A DNA stretch of 64,000 nt from Hyphomicrobiaceae bacterium (GTDB taxonomy: Bacteria; Pseudomonadota; Alphaproteobacteria; Rhizobiales; Methyloligellaceae), in the NCBI GenBank assembly GCA_020637815.1, contig JACKJS010000001.1, forward strand, positions 806,001-870,000, given 5' to 3'. Of the stretch, positions 17,352 to 26,454 are shown one piece after another. A program made the position numbers and the translations under genes. The notes beneath the pieces are model-generated. The model was not told where the DNA came from and did not search any database. It was given only the letters and a program-made list of their open reading frames with translations. The number at the start of each line of letters is the position of its first letter. Positions within the stretch are counted from its first letter, which is position 1.

Positions 17352-18923
17352 CTAAGAGGCGAGCATCGTCTCCGGCTTCCGCCGGGCTCCGCGCGCCAGC
17401 AACTTGTTCAGCGCGCTGACATAGGCGCGAGCCGAGGCAACCATTGTGTCGGTGTCCGATCCGCGGCCGGTCGCGATCTGGCCGTCGGCCTCAAGACGCA
17501 CCATGACCTCGGCTTGAGCGTCCGTTCCTTCCGTCACCGCGCTCACCTGGTAGAGCGCCAGCCGCGCTTCGTGCGGAACCAGCGCGCGGATGGCTTGGAA
17601 GGTCGCATCCACGGGCCCATCGCCAACGGACTCGTACATATACTGCTTGCCGTCGATCTGAAGCGTGATCGTCGCCTTCTGCGGACCGCCGGTCCCAGCG
17701 ATCACCGTCAGCGACGTGACCCGGATCCGGTCTTGTGCCGATGCTATCTCTTGGTCGACCAACGCCTCGATGTCTTCGTCGTAGACGTGCTTCTTCACAT
17801 CGGCCAAGCCCTTGAAACGCACGAACGCATCCTCGAAGGCATTGTCGCCCAGCTCGTAACCCAGCTCTTTCAGCTTCTCGCGAAAAGCGTGGCGTCCAGA
17901 GTGCTTGCCCATCACCAGCGAGGACTCTTTCAACCCGACGCTCTCGGGGGTCATGATCTCGAAGGTACCGGCGTGTTTCAGCACGCCGTCCTGATGGATT
18001 CCGCTCTCATGGGCAAAGGCGTTCCGGCCGACGATCGCCTTGTTGTACTGCACCGGGAACGCAGTCACGCGGGAAACCAGCTTCGAGGCCCGCGTCAGAT
18101 GCGTGGTATCGACACCGGTCCAATACGGCATGATGTCCGAGCGAGTCTGGATTGCCATGACGATCTCTTCCAACGCGGCATTGCCAGCCCGCTCTCCCAG
18201 CCCATTGATGGCACATTCGACCTGACGCGCACCCGCGCCCACGCCCGACAGGGAGTTGGCGACCGCCAGCCCCAAATCGTTGTGACAGTGGGTGGAAAAG
18301 ACGATCTCGTCCGCGCCGGGGACACGCTCCAGCAGCATACGGATCAGATCGCCGAACTCGTCGTGATAGGCGTAACCCACCGTATCCGGAATATTCACGG
18401 TCGTCGCACCGGCCTTGATGGCGGCTTCCACGCAACGGCACAGGAAATCGCTCTCGGTGCGAGTCGCATCCATAGCGGACCACTCGACATTATCGGTGAG
18501 CGAGCGGGCCCGGCTGACCGACGCGGTGACGCGCGACAAGCACTCGGCTTCGTCGATATCCATTTGATATTTGCGGTGGAGCGGCGAGGTGCCGATGAAG
18601 GTGTGAATGCGGCCGCGCTCGGCTGGTCTAATCGCCTCGGCGCAACGATCGATGTCCGCAGGTTGGGCGCGCGCCAGGCCGCAGATCACGGCGTTCTTCG
18701 AACGCCGGGCGATTTCCTTAACGCTCTCGAAGTCGCCCTGGGAGGCGATCGGAAAACCTGCCTCGATCACGTCCACGCCCATTTCGTCCAGAAGCTCGGC
18801 GACCTCCAACTTCTCGTCGAAGGTCATCGTGGCGCCGGGACACTGTTCCCCATCGCGCAGCGTAGTGTCGAAGATAATAACGCGATCGTTCTCGTCGCGG
18901 ATCTTGGTCTCAGTGTTCATCAT
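17352..18923 (-). CDS. leuA: 2-isopropylmalate synthase
   Basis: First committed step of leucine synthesis: acetyl-CoA plus 3-methyl-2-oxobutanoate to 2-isopropylmalate. HMGL-like TIM barrel with DTTLRDGEQCPG near the start, metal ligands in THCHNDLGLAVANSL, GLGERAGNA, and HESGIHQDG. A C-terminal allosteric LeuA dimer domain (about 390-510) would bind leucine. ATG 18923 has AAGGA 5 nt upstream; the next codon is also ATG (18920), with better spacing, so the true start is one of the two. Length is 523 or 522 aa. No leucine-codon leader peptide or attenuator was seen upstream. Confidence 0.96.
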   Translation of the reverse strand: MMNTETKIRDENDRVIIFDTTLRDGEQCPGATMTFDEKLEVAELLDEMGVDVIEAGFPIASQGDFESVKEIARRSKNAVICGLARAQPADIDRCAEAIRPAERGRIHTFIGTSPLHRKYQMDIDEAECLSRVTASVSRARSLTDNVEWSAMDATRTESDFLCRCVEAAIKAGATTVNIPDTVGYAYHDEFGDLIRMLLERVPGADEIVFSTHCHNDLGLAVANSLSGVGAGARQVECAINGLGERAGNAALEEIVMAIQTRSDIMPYWTGVDTTHLTRASKLVSRVTAFPVQYNKAIVGRNAFAHESGIHQDGVLKHAGTFEIMTPESVGLKESSLVMGKHSGRHAFREKLKELGYELGDNAFEDAFVRFKGLADVKKHVYDEDIEALVDQEIASAQDRIRVTSLTVIAGTGGPQKATITLQIDGKQYMYESVGDGPVDATFQAIRALVPHEARLALYQVSAVTEGTDAQAEVMVRLEADGQIATGRGSDTDTMVASARAYVSALNKLLARGARRKPETMLAS

Positions 18924-19430
18924 GCTCGTCCTTGAAACGCATGGCACTTAGTCTAACACGACCGACAAAGCGCCTGAAATCGTTGGAGGTTCGTCTTGCC
19001 ACCCCTGAACACCCGCCTCGGCCGAAGCCAAGACCGCCGATGGTCAGGGGCAGATAAGGAGGAGCTTCAGGGTGCGCGCGCGATCCGGGCCCGCAAGCGG
19101 ACGTCCGCCGGGTTTCCTCAAGATCTGTTGTGCGAAGCGCTGCATCATCACCGTTCTCCGCGAAACCCCTTATGAGCCCGCGATGAGGCGGAAAATAGGG
19201 GCAGATTCCAAAAAGGGCAAGACTGGAAGGCGCTCGAACGCATCGCCGCGGCGTGCGTTGTGTTCTGGCGCGCTTCCGGAACCGCGAGACGAGGAGGCCC
19301 GCCGTCCCGTTTCAAGCCGGGAGCCGCAAAGAGGTGTGCAAAAGCGACAAAGTGTACGGGGCTTTGCCATGGACGCGGGCCGTTACCTTGATCCACACTC
19401 CGGCCTTTCGGTCCCAAGTCGCCAGAGTGA
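18924..19430. other. Intergenic region between divergent leuA and the SLC13 transporter
   Basis: About 500 bases separating divergent genes. It must contain both promoters. Open frames here are rich in Arg, Cys and Ser and look like GC-driven chance frames. I see no RNA gene, riboswitch or repeat. Confidence 0.45.
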
Positions 19431-21221
19431 ATGACGCAAGTGTCTGCTTTCATAGAACAATATCAGGCTGCTATCGCGATTCTCCTGTTGGCGGCGACCT
19501 TCGTTGCCTTTCTCCTGGAGCGTTTCCCACCATCCGTGGTGGCCACGGTCAGCGCGGCGGCTTTCCTTGTTCTCGGTCTGATCGACACAAAAGACGTGAT
19601 GGGCGTGTTCTCGAACAGCGCCCCGATTACCATCGCGGCCATGTTCATCCTCTCGGGCGCTCTCGTCCGGACCGGCACGCTAGACGCCGCGGCGTCCTGG
19701 GTGACATCGCAAGGTTCGGAGCGACCCAAGACGGTGCTGTTGCTGTTTTTCTTGAGCGTCATGGTCGCGTCCGCGTTCGTCAACAACACACCGGTCGTCG
19801 CCGTGATGATCCCGATCGCCGTACGGCTGGCCCGGACGGTCGGCATGGCGCCGACACAGTTGCTGATCCCCCTCTCCTACGCGGCGATCCTCGGCGGCAC
19901 GTGCACGTTGATCGGCACGTCGACCAACCTTCTAGTTGACGGCGTCGCCCGGCAGCAAGGCTTGCCGTCCTTCTCCATCTTCGAGATCACACCGGTCGGC
20001 ATCGTGGCGGCGGTGGTGGGTACGGCGACGATGCTCATCCTCGCGCGCGTGCTCCTGCCCGCCCGAATGAGCGCCTCGGATCTGATGGACGAGGAAGGCA
20101 AGGTGCTCTTTCTGACCGAGCTAACCGTACGCGACGGTTCCCGCTTCGCAGGCAAGACGCTCGGCGAGATCAAGGAGCTGAACCGGGAGGGCGTCAAACT
20201 CTTGGCGCTACACAGGCACGGTATCTCGAAGCGCGAGGCCTTGCAGGAGATGATCTTGCAGGCCGGCGACCACATCGTCATCCAAGCCACCATGCCCGAG
20301 GTCCTGACGCTTCATGGCGAGAGCGGCTTCGATATTCTCGGTGTCGGCGGCGGCGAAAGCGGCGAAGACCAGATGATCGTGGAAGCCGTTCTAGCGCCTG
20401 GACGCGGCGCTCAGCGTTCCGTGAACGAGATGCGGCTCGCCCGTTTCGGCGTGCGGTTGCTCGGCATCAGCCGCCACCGCTATCTGCCGGGCTTGCGCCT
20501 GGACACGGTCCAATTGCGGGCGGCCGACCGTCTCTTGTTGGAAGGGACGCCCGAAGGTCTGACCGCGGCGGCCGAAGAAGCGGACCTGATCAACATCACC
20601 GAGCCGCGTTCGCGCAGCTACCGCCGCAGCAAAGCACCCATCGCAATCGCAGTCCTGGCGGGGGTCGTAATCCTTGCCGCGCTGAACGTCATGCCGATCG
20701 AAGGGCTCGCCGTTCTCGGCGTCGCCACCATCCTGCTCTTACGGTGCATCGACGCGGAAGAGGCGTGGGAATCGATCAACGGCGGAATTCTCGTCTTGAT
20801 CTTTGCCATGCTCGCGATTGGCGTGGGGCTGGAGAAGACCGGCGCTGTCAGCACGATTGTCGGGGGAATCGAACCCATACTCGGCCGAAGCTCGGGTTTT
20901 CTGATGCTCGCTCTAGTCTATTTCCTGGCTGTGACCCTGACGGAACTCATCACCAACAACGCCGTCGCCGTCGTGTTGACCCCCATCGCCATCGGCCTTG
21001 CCGATGGACTCGGGATCGACTCCCGCCCGTTCCTGATCGCAATCATGATGGGCGCGAGCGCAAGCTTCGCGACGCCTATCGGCTACCAGACCAACACCAT
21101 GGTTTATGCCTCGGGTAACTACCGCTTCGCGGACTTCCTGCGCATCGGCCTGCCGATGAACATCATCGTCGGTATCGCGACATGCGCCGCGATCGCCCTG
21201 TTCATGCCACTGACGAAGTAG
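19431..21221 (+). CDS. SLC13 (DASS) family transporter with two RCK_C domains
   Basis: Inner-membrane permease of the divalent-anion/sodium symporter family, 596 aa. Membrane helices 1-5 cover about 10-215, with a first signature FVNNTPVVAVMIPIA and GGTCTLIGTSTNLL. A cytoplasmic insert (about 220-385) contains two TrkA-C/RCK_C units (LTVRDGSRFAGKTLGEI and the MRLARFGVRLLGISRHR region). The second helix bundle carries TELITNNAVAVVLTPIA and a repeat of the G-x-x-T-N motif as PIGYQTNTMVYASG. The two T-N hairpins are the anion sites of this fold. The substrate (sulfate, dicarboxylate, phosphate or other) cannot be told. It ends 13 bp from the convergent L,D-transpeptidase gene. Confidence 0.9.
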   Translation: MTQVSAFIEQYQAAIAILLLAATFVAFLLERFPPSVVATVSAAAFLVLGLIDTKDVMGVFSNSAPITIAAMFILSGALVRTGTLDAAASWVTSQGSERPKTVLLLFFLSVMVASAFVNNTPVVAVMIPIAVRLARTVGMAPTQLLIPLSYAAILGGTCTLIGTSTNLLVDGVARQQGLPSFSIFEITPVGIVAAVVGTATMLILARVLLPARMSASDLMDEEGKVLFLTELTVRDGSRFAGKTLGEIKELNREGVKLLALHRHGISKREALQEMILQAGDHIVIQATMPEVLTLHGESGFDILGVGGGESGEDQMIVEAVLAPGRGAQRSVNEMRLARFGVRLLGISRHRYLPGLRLDTVQLRAADRLLLEGTPEGLTAAAEEADLINITEPRSRSYRRSKAPIAIAVLAGVVILAALNVMPIEGLAVLGVATILLLRCIDAEEAWESINGGILVLIFAMLAIGVGLEKTGAVSTIVGGIEPILGRSSGFLMLALVYFLAVTLTELITNNAVAVVLTPIAIGLADGLGIDSRPFLIAIMMGASASFATPIGYQTNTMVYASGNYRFADFLRIGLPMNIIVGIATCAAIALFMPLTK

Positions 21222-21234
21222 ACCGGATTGCCGT

Positions 21235-23034
21235 TTAGAAATCGAAGATGGCCGAGAAGGGGTTGTCCCCACGCCGCGAACGCCGGACGCCACGCCGCTC
21301 GCCCTGGCCCGCCGAGGCCACGGTATTGTCCGGGAGTCCGGCGGGAATCGGCTGGCCATTCAGGGCCGCGATCATGCGCCGGTCATGGCCGTACAAATCC
21401 TTGTACTGCTTGAGTTGCCCGTCCTCGTCGACGATGGCGGTGAAATAGCTGATGTAAACGGGGATTCTGTTCTTGATCCGGACCGCGTTCGCATCCGCGC
21501 CGTTATACATTGCCGCCGAAACGCGCGCTTGCGTCCAGTCCTGGTCATGACCGAGCAGGACCGTCGCCAGCTTGTCGGGATTCTGCACACGCACACAGCC
21601 ATGGCTGTAGGCGCGCTCAGCGTTGGCGAACAGGCCCTTCTGCGTGGTGTCGTGCAGATAGACGTCGTGCGTATTGGGGAAGCGGAATTTCACCAGGCCG
21701 AGAACGTTGCTCGGCCCCGGCGGCTGATAAAGCTCGTAGCGCCGGATGTCGTTGCGGCTCCAGTCGACCCGGTCCGGATCGATATCGCGGCCGTTGGGGC
21801 CGCGTATGCGCAAACCCTGCCGCCGCAGTATGGACGTATCCCAACCACTGGAGAAGAAGCCGCTGCCCCGGCGCAGATAGGGCGCAATCTCATTGGACTT
21901 GATCGAGTTCGGCACATACCAGTTCGGGCGGAACACGATCTCTTCCATCTCGTCGTTGAAGATCGGCGTCTGGGTATGCGTCTTGCCAACGACCACGCGA
22001 GTCTCGTGGATCGGTTCGGCGTCCTGGAAGACGCGCACCTTGAACTCCGGGATGTTGACGTTGACGTAGAAGCTGCCGAGATTCTGCGGGAGCCACCGAT
22101 AGCGCTCCATGTTCACAAGCAGCAGGTCGATCTTTTTCTGGCCCGAGACTTCCGGCGTCGAAGATCCGCCGTTCAGCATCTGACGTGTGCCGGAACCGAC
22201 CATGCCGTCAGGCTTGCCGCCTTGCGTGCGCTGAAACGCGACGACGGCGTCACGCAGGGCCGCGTCGAAAACATATTCGTTGGCGCCATCCTTTGCCGGC
22301 ACGTCGAGCCGCTTTCGCAGAAGAGCCACCTGGCCGTGCTCGACACCGAGCTTGAGCGTGGGGCCGCTCGGGATCACGACATCCTCCGGCTTGTCCGCCA
22401 CGGGCTTGGCGGCGGTGCCGCGGCGCTCGGCGATCAGCGCCTTCCGCAACGCCTCGAATTGGGGATGCGTGGGCTGGAAGCTTCGCAGATAGGCGGCCGG
22501 GTCGGAACGGATGGCAATGAAGCCGATGACTTCGGCCGGGTCCGGCAAATAGAGACTGGGATCGAGATTCTTACTGAGGCTCTGCGGCTTGATCCGGCCG
22601 CCCCGAGCGTCGCGCGCATATTCGATGACGGCGGCGCTGATCTTGAGCTCGGCGTCGGCGAGTTTGGCAACGGCGTCAGGCGCGCTCGCGTTGAACCCCG
22701 AAAGATCCGGCACTTTGTAATCGGCGGCTCGGAGCCCGTAGTCGTCCGCCTTGGAAATTTCCTCCACGACGGCCTTGCCCTTGGCACTAAGCCCGTTCTC
22801 ACCGACCCAGAGCAGCTTCCGGTCCGGAACGGAATAGTATTCGGCAAGGGCGACTTGCTCGGCGACGTCCTTCATGGATACGGCGCCAACCTGATCCTGC
22901 ACGGAAATTCGCACGGCTTCGGACTTGGTCACGAGGTCCGCGGGACCGTCGGGCTCTGCTGCATAGACCGGGACAGCGGACGAAACCGTGAGTGCAAACC
23001 CCAGGACCGCTGACTTGATGCCGGCTCTTGCCAT
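21235..23034 (-). CDS. YcbB-like L,D-transpeptidase (YkuD domain)
   Basis: Periplasmic enzyme forming 3-3 peptidoglycan cross-links. From ATG 23034 (GGGAG 7 nt upstream) the product is 599 aa with a signal peptide ending VYAA. A lid/scaffold domain is followed by a peptidoglycan-binding segment (VVAFQRTQGGKPDGMVGSG, about 265-285), then the YkuD domain with HDTTQKGLFANAERAYSHGC; His478 and Cys480 are in the catalytic SHGCVR motif. The tail is Arg/Gly-rich. The size and layout match the YcbB/LdtD branch rather than the small Erf-type enzymes. It may act with the Mre elongasome genes nearby, but it is a separate transcription unit. Confidence 0.92.
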   Translation of the reverse strand: MARAGIKSAVLGFALTVSSAVPVYAAEPDGPADLVTKSEAVRISVQDQVGAVSMKDVAEQVALAEYYSVPDRKLLWVGENGLSAKGKAVVEEISKADDYGLRAADYKVPDLSGFNASAPDAVAKLADAELKISAAVIEYARDARGGRIKPQSLSKNLDPSLYLPDPAEVIGFIAIRSDPAAYLRSFQPTHPQFEALRKALIAERRGTAAKPVADKPEDVVIPSGPTLKLGVEHGQVALLRKRLDVPAKDGANEYVFDAALRDAVVAFQRTQGGKPDGMVGSGTRQMLNGGSSTPEVSGQKKIDLLLVNMERYRWLPQNLGSFYVNVNIPEFKVRVFQDAEPIHETRVVVGKTHTQTPIFNDEMEEIVFRPNWYVPNSIKSNEIAPYLRRGSGFFSSGWDTSILRRQGLRIRGPNGRDIDPDRVDWSRNDIRRYELYQPPGPSNVLGLVKFRFPNTHDVYLHDTTQKGLFANAERAYSHGCVRVQNPDKLATVLLGHDQDWTQARVSAAMYNGADANAVRIKNRIPVYISYFTAIVDEDGQLKQYKDLYGHDRRMIAALNGQPIPAGLPDNTVASAGQGERRGVRRSRRGDNPFSAIFDF

Positions 23035-23218
23035 TCTATGCTCCCTCTGGACCACCAGGCCCACCGCCCCGCTCTTTGACTCGCTATACCCCCGCTCCAG
23101 AACGAATCCGTACCCGTCTCTTTTGGATGCCGAATTATGCCCTTCGGGTACTGATTCCACCACCCGATTCAGGCTCTGAAATGGCAAGGATCCTGGGAAA
23201 GTGTTGCGCGGTGAGCCC

Positions 23219-23608
23219 CTATCCAGCCAATGCGGTGTCTAGGAACTCATTGAGCGATATAATTTTCCCGTTCTCGATTTCAATGAAGTCCGCCAGTTCC
23301 GTCGCGAAGCTGTCGCCGGATGTGATATTTTGGACACGCGCGGTCCAGCGGACGGCCGCCTTGTTTCCGTCGATAAGCATGTCCTGGAAGGCGAAGTCCT
23401 CCAGCCCGAAGCTATCGGAGATCGTCCGGAACAAACTTACGATGCCGTCGCGGCCCTGAACCTTGGTGGCCAGCATGCTGTATTCAGGCGATCCGGCGAT
23501 CTGGAACTTGGCATCGTCCGCGAACATTTCGCCCAACTCGTCTACCTCCCCCTCGACGCGGGTGGCATAAAAACTCTTGAGAAACGCCTCGAACGCGCTG
23601 TTCTCCAT
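23219..23608 (-). CDS. NTF2-like (SnoaL-type) small protein
   Basis: 129-aa soluble protein with the NTF2-like cone pattern: helix AFEAFLKSFYATR, an FADDAKFQIAG strand, GRDGIVSLFRTI, then strands KAAVRWTARVQN and FIEIENGKIISLNEFLD. This fold hosts hydratases, isomerases and ligand-binding proteins; catalytic residues cannot be assigned. It starts 3 nt after the DUF2165 gene and is probably co-transcribed with it. Confidence 0.8.
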   Translation of the reverse strand: MENSAFEAFLKSFYATRVEGEVDELGEMFADDAKFQIAGSPEYSMLATKVQGRDGIVSLFRTISDSFGLEDFAFQDMLIDGNKAAVRWTARVQNITSGDSFATELADFIEIENGKIISLNEFLDTALAG

Positions 23609-23611
23609 CGT

Positions 23612-24196
23612 CTAGCTCTCCTTTTGGGCGCCTTCGGCAGGCGCATCGGTACCGTCTTGGCCCGGACTGGCTGAGACGCCGCGCGTGGTGGCGGGCGCCT
23701 TCGCCAAATCTCCGTCGGGCTGATTGACGAAGATGAGGACCGCCAGCGCCGTGAGATAGAAGCGGAAGGCTGCCGACTGACCGTTCCAGGTGGCCGACTG
23801 CCACATGGCGAACCACTCGCCGGCCACGACCATGAAGCCAAGGAACCAGACTAGGAACGCCACGAGCCCGCCCACGATCGTCCAGCCCTTGGCGCCGTTG
23901 AACTCGGCACCCGGCGCCTGCCGGGCCTGGAACAGGCGGATGGCTCCCACCAGAAACAACAGTCCCGCCAGCGCTTCGCCGGCGATGATGAGCGCAAAGG
24001 AGGCCTTCCAGAGCTCCGGACTGACGATGGCCCGGTACATCAGCTTGTTGCCGGGATACGTCGTGTCCATGCTCATCACATGCTTCACGAACAGATAGTT
24101 CGACTGGTAGTCGGTGAGATTACCGAACACGACCAACAGGCAGAAGACCGCGAGACACGCGACCATCACGATCTTGGCGATACGGGTGATGTACAT
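23612..24196 (-). CDS. DUF2165 family membrane protein
   Basis: Small integral membrane protein of unknown function. From ATG 24196 (GAGGAAG about 8 nt upstream) the product is 194 aa. The conserved start MYITRIAKIVMVACLAVF is followed by FGNLTDYQSNYLFVKHVMSM, DTTYPGNKLMYRAI and a final GEWFAMWQS motif, all typical of DUF2165, with four membrane helices. A polar tail of about 40 residues (ATTRGVSASPGQDGTDAP region) is longer than in most members. The NTF2-like gene follows 3 nt later, suggesting a two-gene operon. Confidence 0.88.
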   Translation of the reverse strand: MYITRIAKIVMVACLAVFCLLVVFGNLTDYQSNYLFVKHVMSMDTTYPGNKLMYRAIVSPELWKASFALIIAGEALAGLLFLVGAIRLFQARQAPGAEFNGAKGWTIVGGLVAFLVWFLGFMVVAGEWFAMWQSATWNGQSAAFRFYLTALAVLIFVNQPDGDLAKAPATTRGVSASPGQDGTDAPAEGAQKES

Positions 24197-24310
24197 GGTT
24201 GCTTCCTCGGGCCGTGCCGGCCTGACAGTGCTCCAAGGCCCTGCATGGCGCCGCGTGACTCCATCGTCCGTATGACGGAGCACGCAGCATAGGTCAAAGT
24301 CCGCAGTGTC

Positions 24311-24343
24311 TAAAGAAAATGGCCGGGACGAGCCCGGCCATTT
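24311..24343 (-). terminator. Rho-independent terminator of ilvC
   Basis: Perfect 11-bp stem AAATGGCCGGG / CCCGGCCATTT with a 5-nt loop (24317-24343), followed on the minus strand by TCTTTA. It lies about 30 nt after the ilvC stop. On the plus strand there are also T residues after the stem, so weak activity in both directions is possible. Confidence 0.85.
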
Positions 24344-24373
24344 CCGTGTCTGTAAGGCAAGACGGCAAAGCCG

Positions 24374-25393
24374 TTAGTTCTTGGACTTGTCGACCATCTT
24401 GCTCTCGGCGATCCAAGGCATCATGGCACGGAGCTTCGCGCCGACCACTTCCATCTCGTGGCCGTCGCACTTGGCGCGCATGGCCTTGAAGCTCGGCTGG
24501 TTGATCTTGTTCTCGAGCATCCAGTTCTTCACGAAGGTGCCATTCTGGATGTCGGTGAGGACATCCTTCATCGCCGCCTTGCTGTCGCCGGTGACCACGC
24601 GCGGGCCGGAGACATATTCGCCGTACTCGGCCGTATTGGACACGGAGTAGTTCATGTTGGCGATGCCGCCCTCGTAGATGAGGTCGACGATCAGCTTCAC
24701 CTCATGGACCGTTTCGAAATAGGCCATCTCGGGGGCGTAGCCCGCCTCGACCAGCGTCTCGAAACCGTTGCGCATCAGCTCGACGAGGCCGCCGCACAGC
24801 ACGGCCTGCTCGCCGAAGAGGTCGGTCTCGCATTCCTCGCGGAAAGTGGTCTCGATGATGCCCGCGCGGCCGCCGCCGATCGCCGACGCATAGGACAGCG
24901 ACAGGTCGTGGGCGTTGCCGGTGGCATCCTGGGCGATGGCGACGAGGCACGGCACGCCGGCGCCGCGCTTGTACTCGGCGCGCACCGTGTGGCCCGGGCC
25001 CTTCGGGGCGACCATGCAGATATCCATGTCCGCGCGCGGCTCGATCAGGTTGAAGTGGATATTGAGGCCATGGGCGAAGAACAGCGCCGAACCCTGCTTC
25101 ATGTTCGGCTTCAGCTCGTTCTCCCAGATCTCGGCCTGAAGCTCGTCCGGCGTCAGCATCATGACCACATCGGCCCAGGCTGCAGCGTCGGCCACGCTCA
25201 TGACCTTCAGCCCCTCGCCTTCGGCCTTGGCGGCGGAGCTGGAGCCGGGACGGAGGCCGATCGCGACCTCGGCCACGCCGGAGTCCTTCAGGTTCAGCGC
25301 ATGGGCGTGGCCCTGGCTGCCATATCCGATAATGGCGACCTTCTTCCCCTTGATCAGATTGAGATCGGCATCCCGATCGTAAAAGACACGCAT
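24374..25393 (-). CDS. ilvC: Ketol-acid reductoisomerase (NADP+)
   Basis: Converts acetolactate and acetohydroxybutyrate to the dihydroxy acids for valine, leucine and isoleucine. Class-I short form of 339 aa from ATG 25393; the GGGGAACAGGT ahead of it serves as ribosome site. Rossmann motif KKVAIIGYGSQGHAHA, then LTPDELQ, APKGPGHTVR, the metal site GGRAGIIETTFREE and LFGEQAVLCGG, and the C-terminal knot domain GPRVVTGDSKAAM. A longer in-frame start (25432) is rejected on family length. It is separate from ilvBN, with the COX1-like gene between them on the other strand. Confidence 0.97.
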   Translation of the reverse strand: MRVFYDRDADLNLIKGKKVAIIGYGSQGHAHALNLKDSGVAEVAIGLRPGSSSAAKAEGEGLKVMSVADAAAWADVVMMLTPDELQAEIWENELKPNMKQGSALFFAHGLNIHFNLIEPRADMDICMVAPKGPGHTVRAEYKRGAGVPCLVAIAQDATGNAHDLSLSYASAIGGGRAGIIETTFREECETDLFGEQAVLCGGLVELMRNGFETLVEAGYAPEMAYFETVHEVKLIVDLIYEGGIANMNYSVSNTAEYGEYVSGPRVVTGDSKAAMKDVLTDIQNGTFVKNWMLENKINQPSFKAMRAKCDGHEMEVVGAKLRAMMPWIAESKMVDKSKN

Positions 25394-25464
25394 ACCTGTT
25401 CCCCTAGTCTTAGCTCTTCGTGTTTCGGTCACTTGGGCGCGTTTGTGCCGCCCAAAATTTCACT

Positions 25465-25493
25465 TTGCAAGGGCTTCTACCCCGGTCTCTATT
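25465..25493 (+). promoter_or_regulatory. Putative promoter of the COX1-like small membrane protein
   Basis: TTGCAA (25465-25470) and TCTATT (25488-25493) spaced by 17 nt on the plus strand, 36 nt before the TTG start at 25529. Reasonable sigma-70-like match. Confidence 0.45.
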
Positions 25494-25528
25494 CCTCCCG
25501 GAAATCGATTCCCGGGGGGAGGATCACT

Positions 25529-25909
25529 TTGAAAAACGTGGATCGCTGGTTTGTGCTGATCGGACTGCTTTACGGCACGTTCGGCATGGGTTTCGGTATC
25601 TGGATGGGTATCCATCAGCGCTTCGATCAAGCGCACCTCCATGCCCATATCAACCTGATCGGCTTTGCCTCGATGATCCTGTTCGGTCTCCTTTACCGCA
25701 GCTTCCCGGCCCTCGCAGCGAGCCGTCTCGCGTTGGCGCATTTCCTCGTCTACAACATCGGTGCGGCTGTTTTCCTGGCCGGTCTTCCCTTGGCTCAGAG
25801 CGGACAGACGATCGCACTTGCTGTCATTGGATCGATGATGGTGGTCCTCGGGATGCTGATCTTCCTCGCGAACTATCTCATGAACGGCTTTGGCGCCAAG
25901 GCCGCTTAG
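25529..25909 (+). CDS. Small COX1-like four-helix membrane protein
   Basis: 126-aa inner-membrane protein with four predicted helices (about 7-29, 38-58, 66-88, 94-117). A histidine cluster, His29 and the HLHAH motif (His36, His38, His40), plus His71, recalls the haem-ligand helices of haem-copper oxidase subunit I; such short proteins are often labelled cytochrome-c-oxidase-like. Haem binding is inference. The start is a TTG at 25529: GGAGG lies 6 nt ahead of it, and no ATG precedes the first helix. It is divergent from ilvC and ends 2 nt before the convergent ilvN stop. Confidence 0.75.
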   Translation: MKNVDRWFVLIGLLYGTFGMGFGIWMGIHQRFDQAHLHAHINLIGFASMILFGLLYRSFPALAASRLALAHFLVYNIGAAVFLAGLPLAQSGQTIALAVIGSMMVVLGMLIFLANYLMNGFGAKAA

Positions 25910-25911
25910 CG

Positions 25912-26454
25912 CTACATTCGCTCCGGACCGCGGCCGATGGCCGCGACGCCGGTGCGGCAGACCTCCACGAGGCCAAGCGGCTGCATCAGCGCGACGAACT
26001 GCTCGATCTTCGATTGGCGTCCCGTGATTTCGAACACGAAGTGCTCGAGCGAGGCGTCGATGGCATTGGCGCGGAAGGCCTCCGCCAGCCGCAGCGCCTC
26101 GACGCGCTTCTCGCCGACACCAGCGACCTTTACCAGTGCCAGTTCACGCTCGATGGTTTCGCCGCACACGGTGAGATCGGTGACCGAGTGCACCGGAACG
26201 AGCCGGTCGAGCTGGTGCTTGATCTGCTCGATGACCATGGGCGTGCCGGTCGTGACAATGGTGATGCGCGACAGATGCGCCTCGTGCTCCGTCTCCGACA
26301 CGGTCAGCGACTCGATGTTGTAGCCGCGCCCGGAGAACAAGCCGATGACGCGCGCGAGCACGCCCGGCTCGTTGTCCACGAGCACGCTCATCGTATGGGT
26401 CTCGAGTTTCTGTTCCGGTTTCTCGAGCGAATAAGCGGACCCCGGCTGCCCCAT
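25912..26454 (-). CDS. ilvN: Acetolactate synthase small (regulatory) subunit
   Basis: ACT-domain subunit that activates the catalytic subunit and confers valine feedback control. 180 aa with an N-terminal ACT domain beginning HTMSVLVDNEPGVLARVIGLF, GRGYNIESLTVSETE, and a C-terminal ACT-like domain with FRANAIDASLEHFVFEITG. The N-terminal 20 residues (SAYSLEKPEQKLE) are a slightly long lead. The start overlaps the ilvB stop by one base (TGATG), so the two are co-translated. This small subunit is also called ilvH in some genomes. Confidence 0.95.
   Translation of the reverse strand: MGQPGSAYSLEKPEQKLETHTMSVLVDNEPGVLARVIGLFSGRGYNIESLTVSETEHEAHLSRITIVTTGTPMVIEQIKHQLDRLVPVHSVTDLTVCGETIERELALVKVAGVGEKRVEALRLAEAFRANAIDASLEHFVFEITGRQSKIEQFVALMQPLGLVEVCRTGVAAIGRGPERM

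Noticed and set aside
17514..18935. 473-codon frame opposite leuA
   Set aside because: Mirror frame; leuA has all catalytic motifs.
18924..19100. Leucine attenuator ahead of leuA
   Set aside because: No short frame with Leu codons and no terminator/antiterminator pair visible.
19072..19434. 120-codon frame ending in a 4-nt overlap with the SLC13 transporter start
   Set aside because: Arg/Ser/Cys-rich, no hydrophobic pattern or ribosome site; the overlap is probably chance.
21385..23013. 542-codon frame opposite the L,D-transpeptidase
   Set aside because: Mirror frame of a gene with an intact signal peptide and SHGCVR active site.
24458..25909. 483-codon plus-strand frame antisense to ilvC
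   Set aside because: Only its last 127 codons (from TTG 25529) are protein-like; the rest mirrors the ilvC reading frame and is His/Arg/Asp-rich without any family signal.
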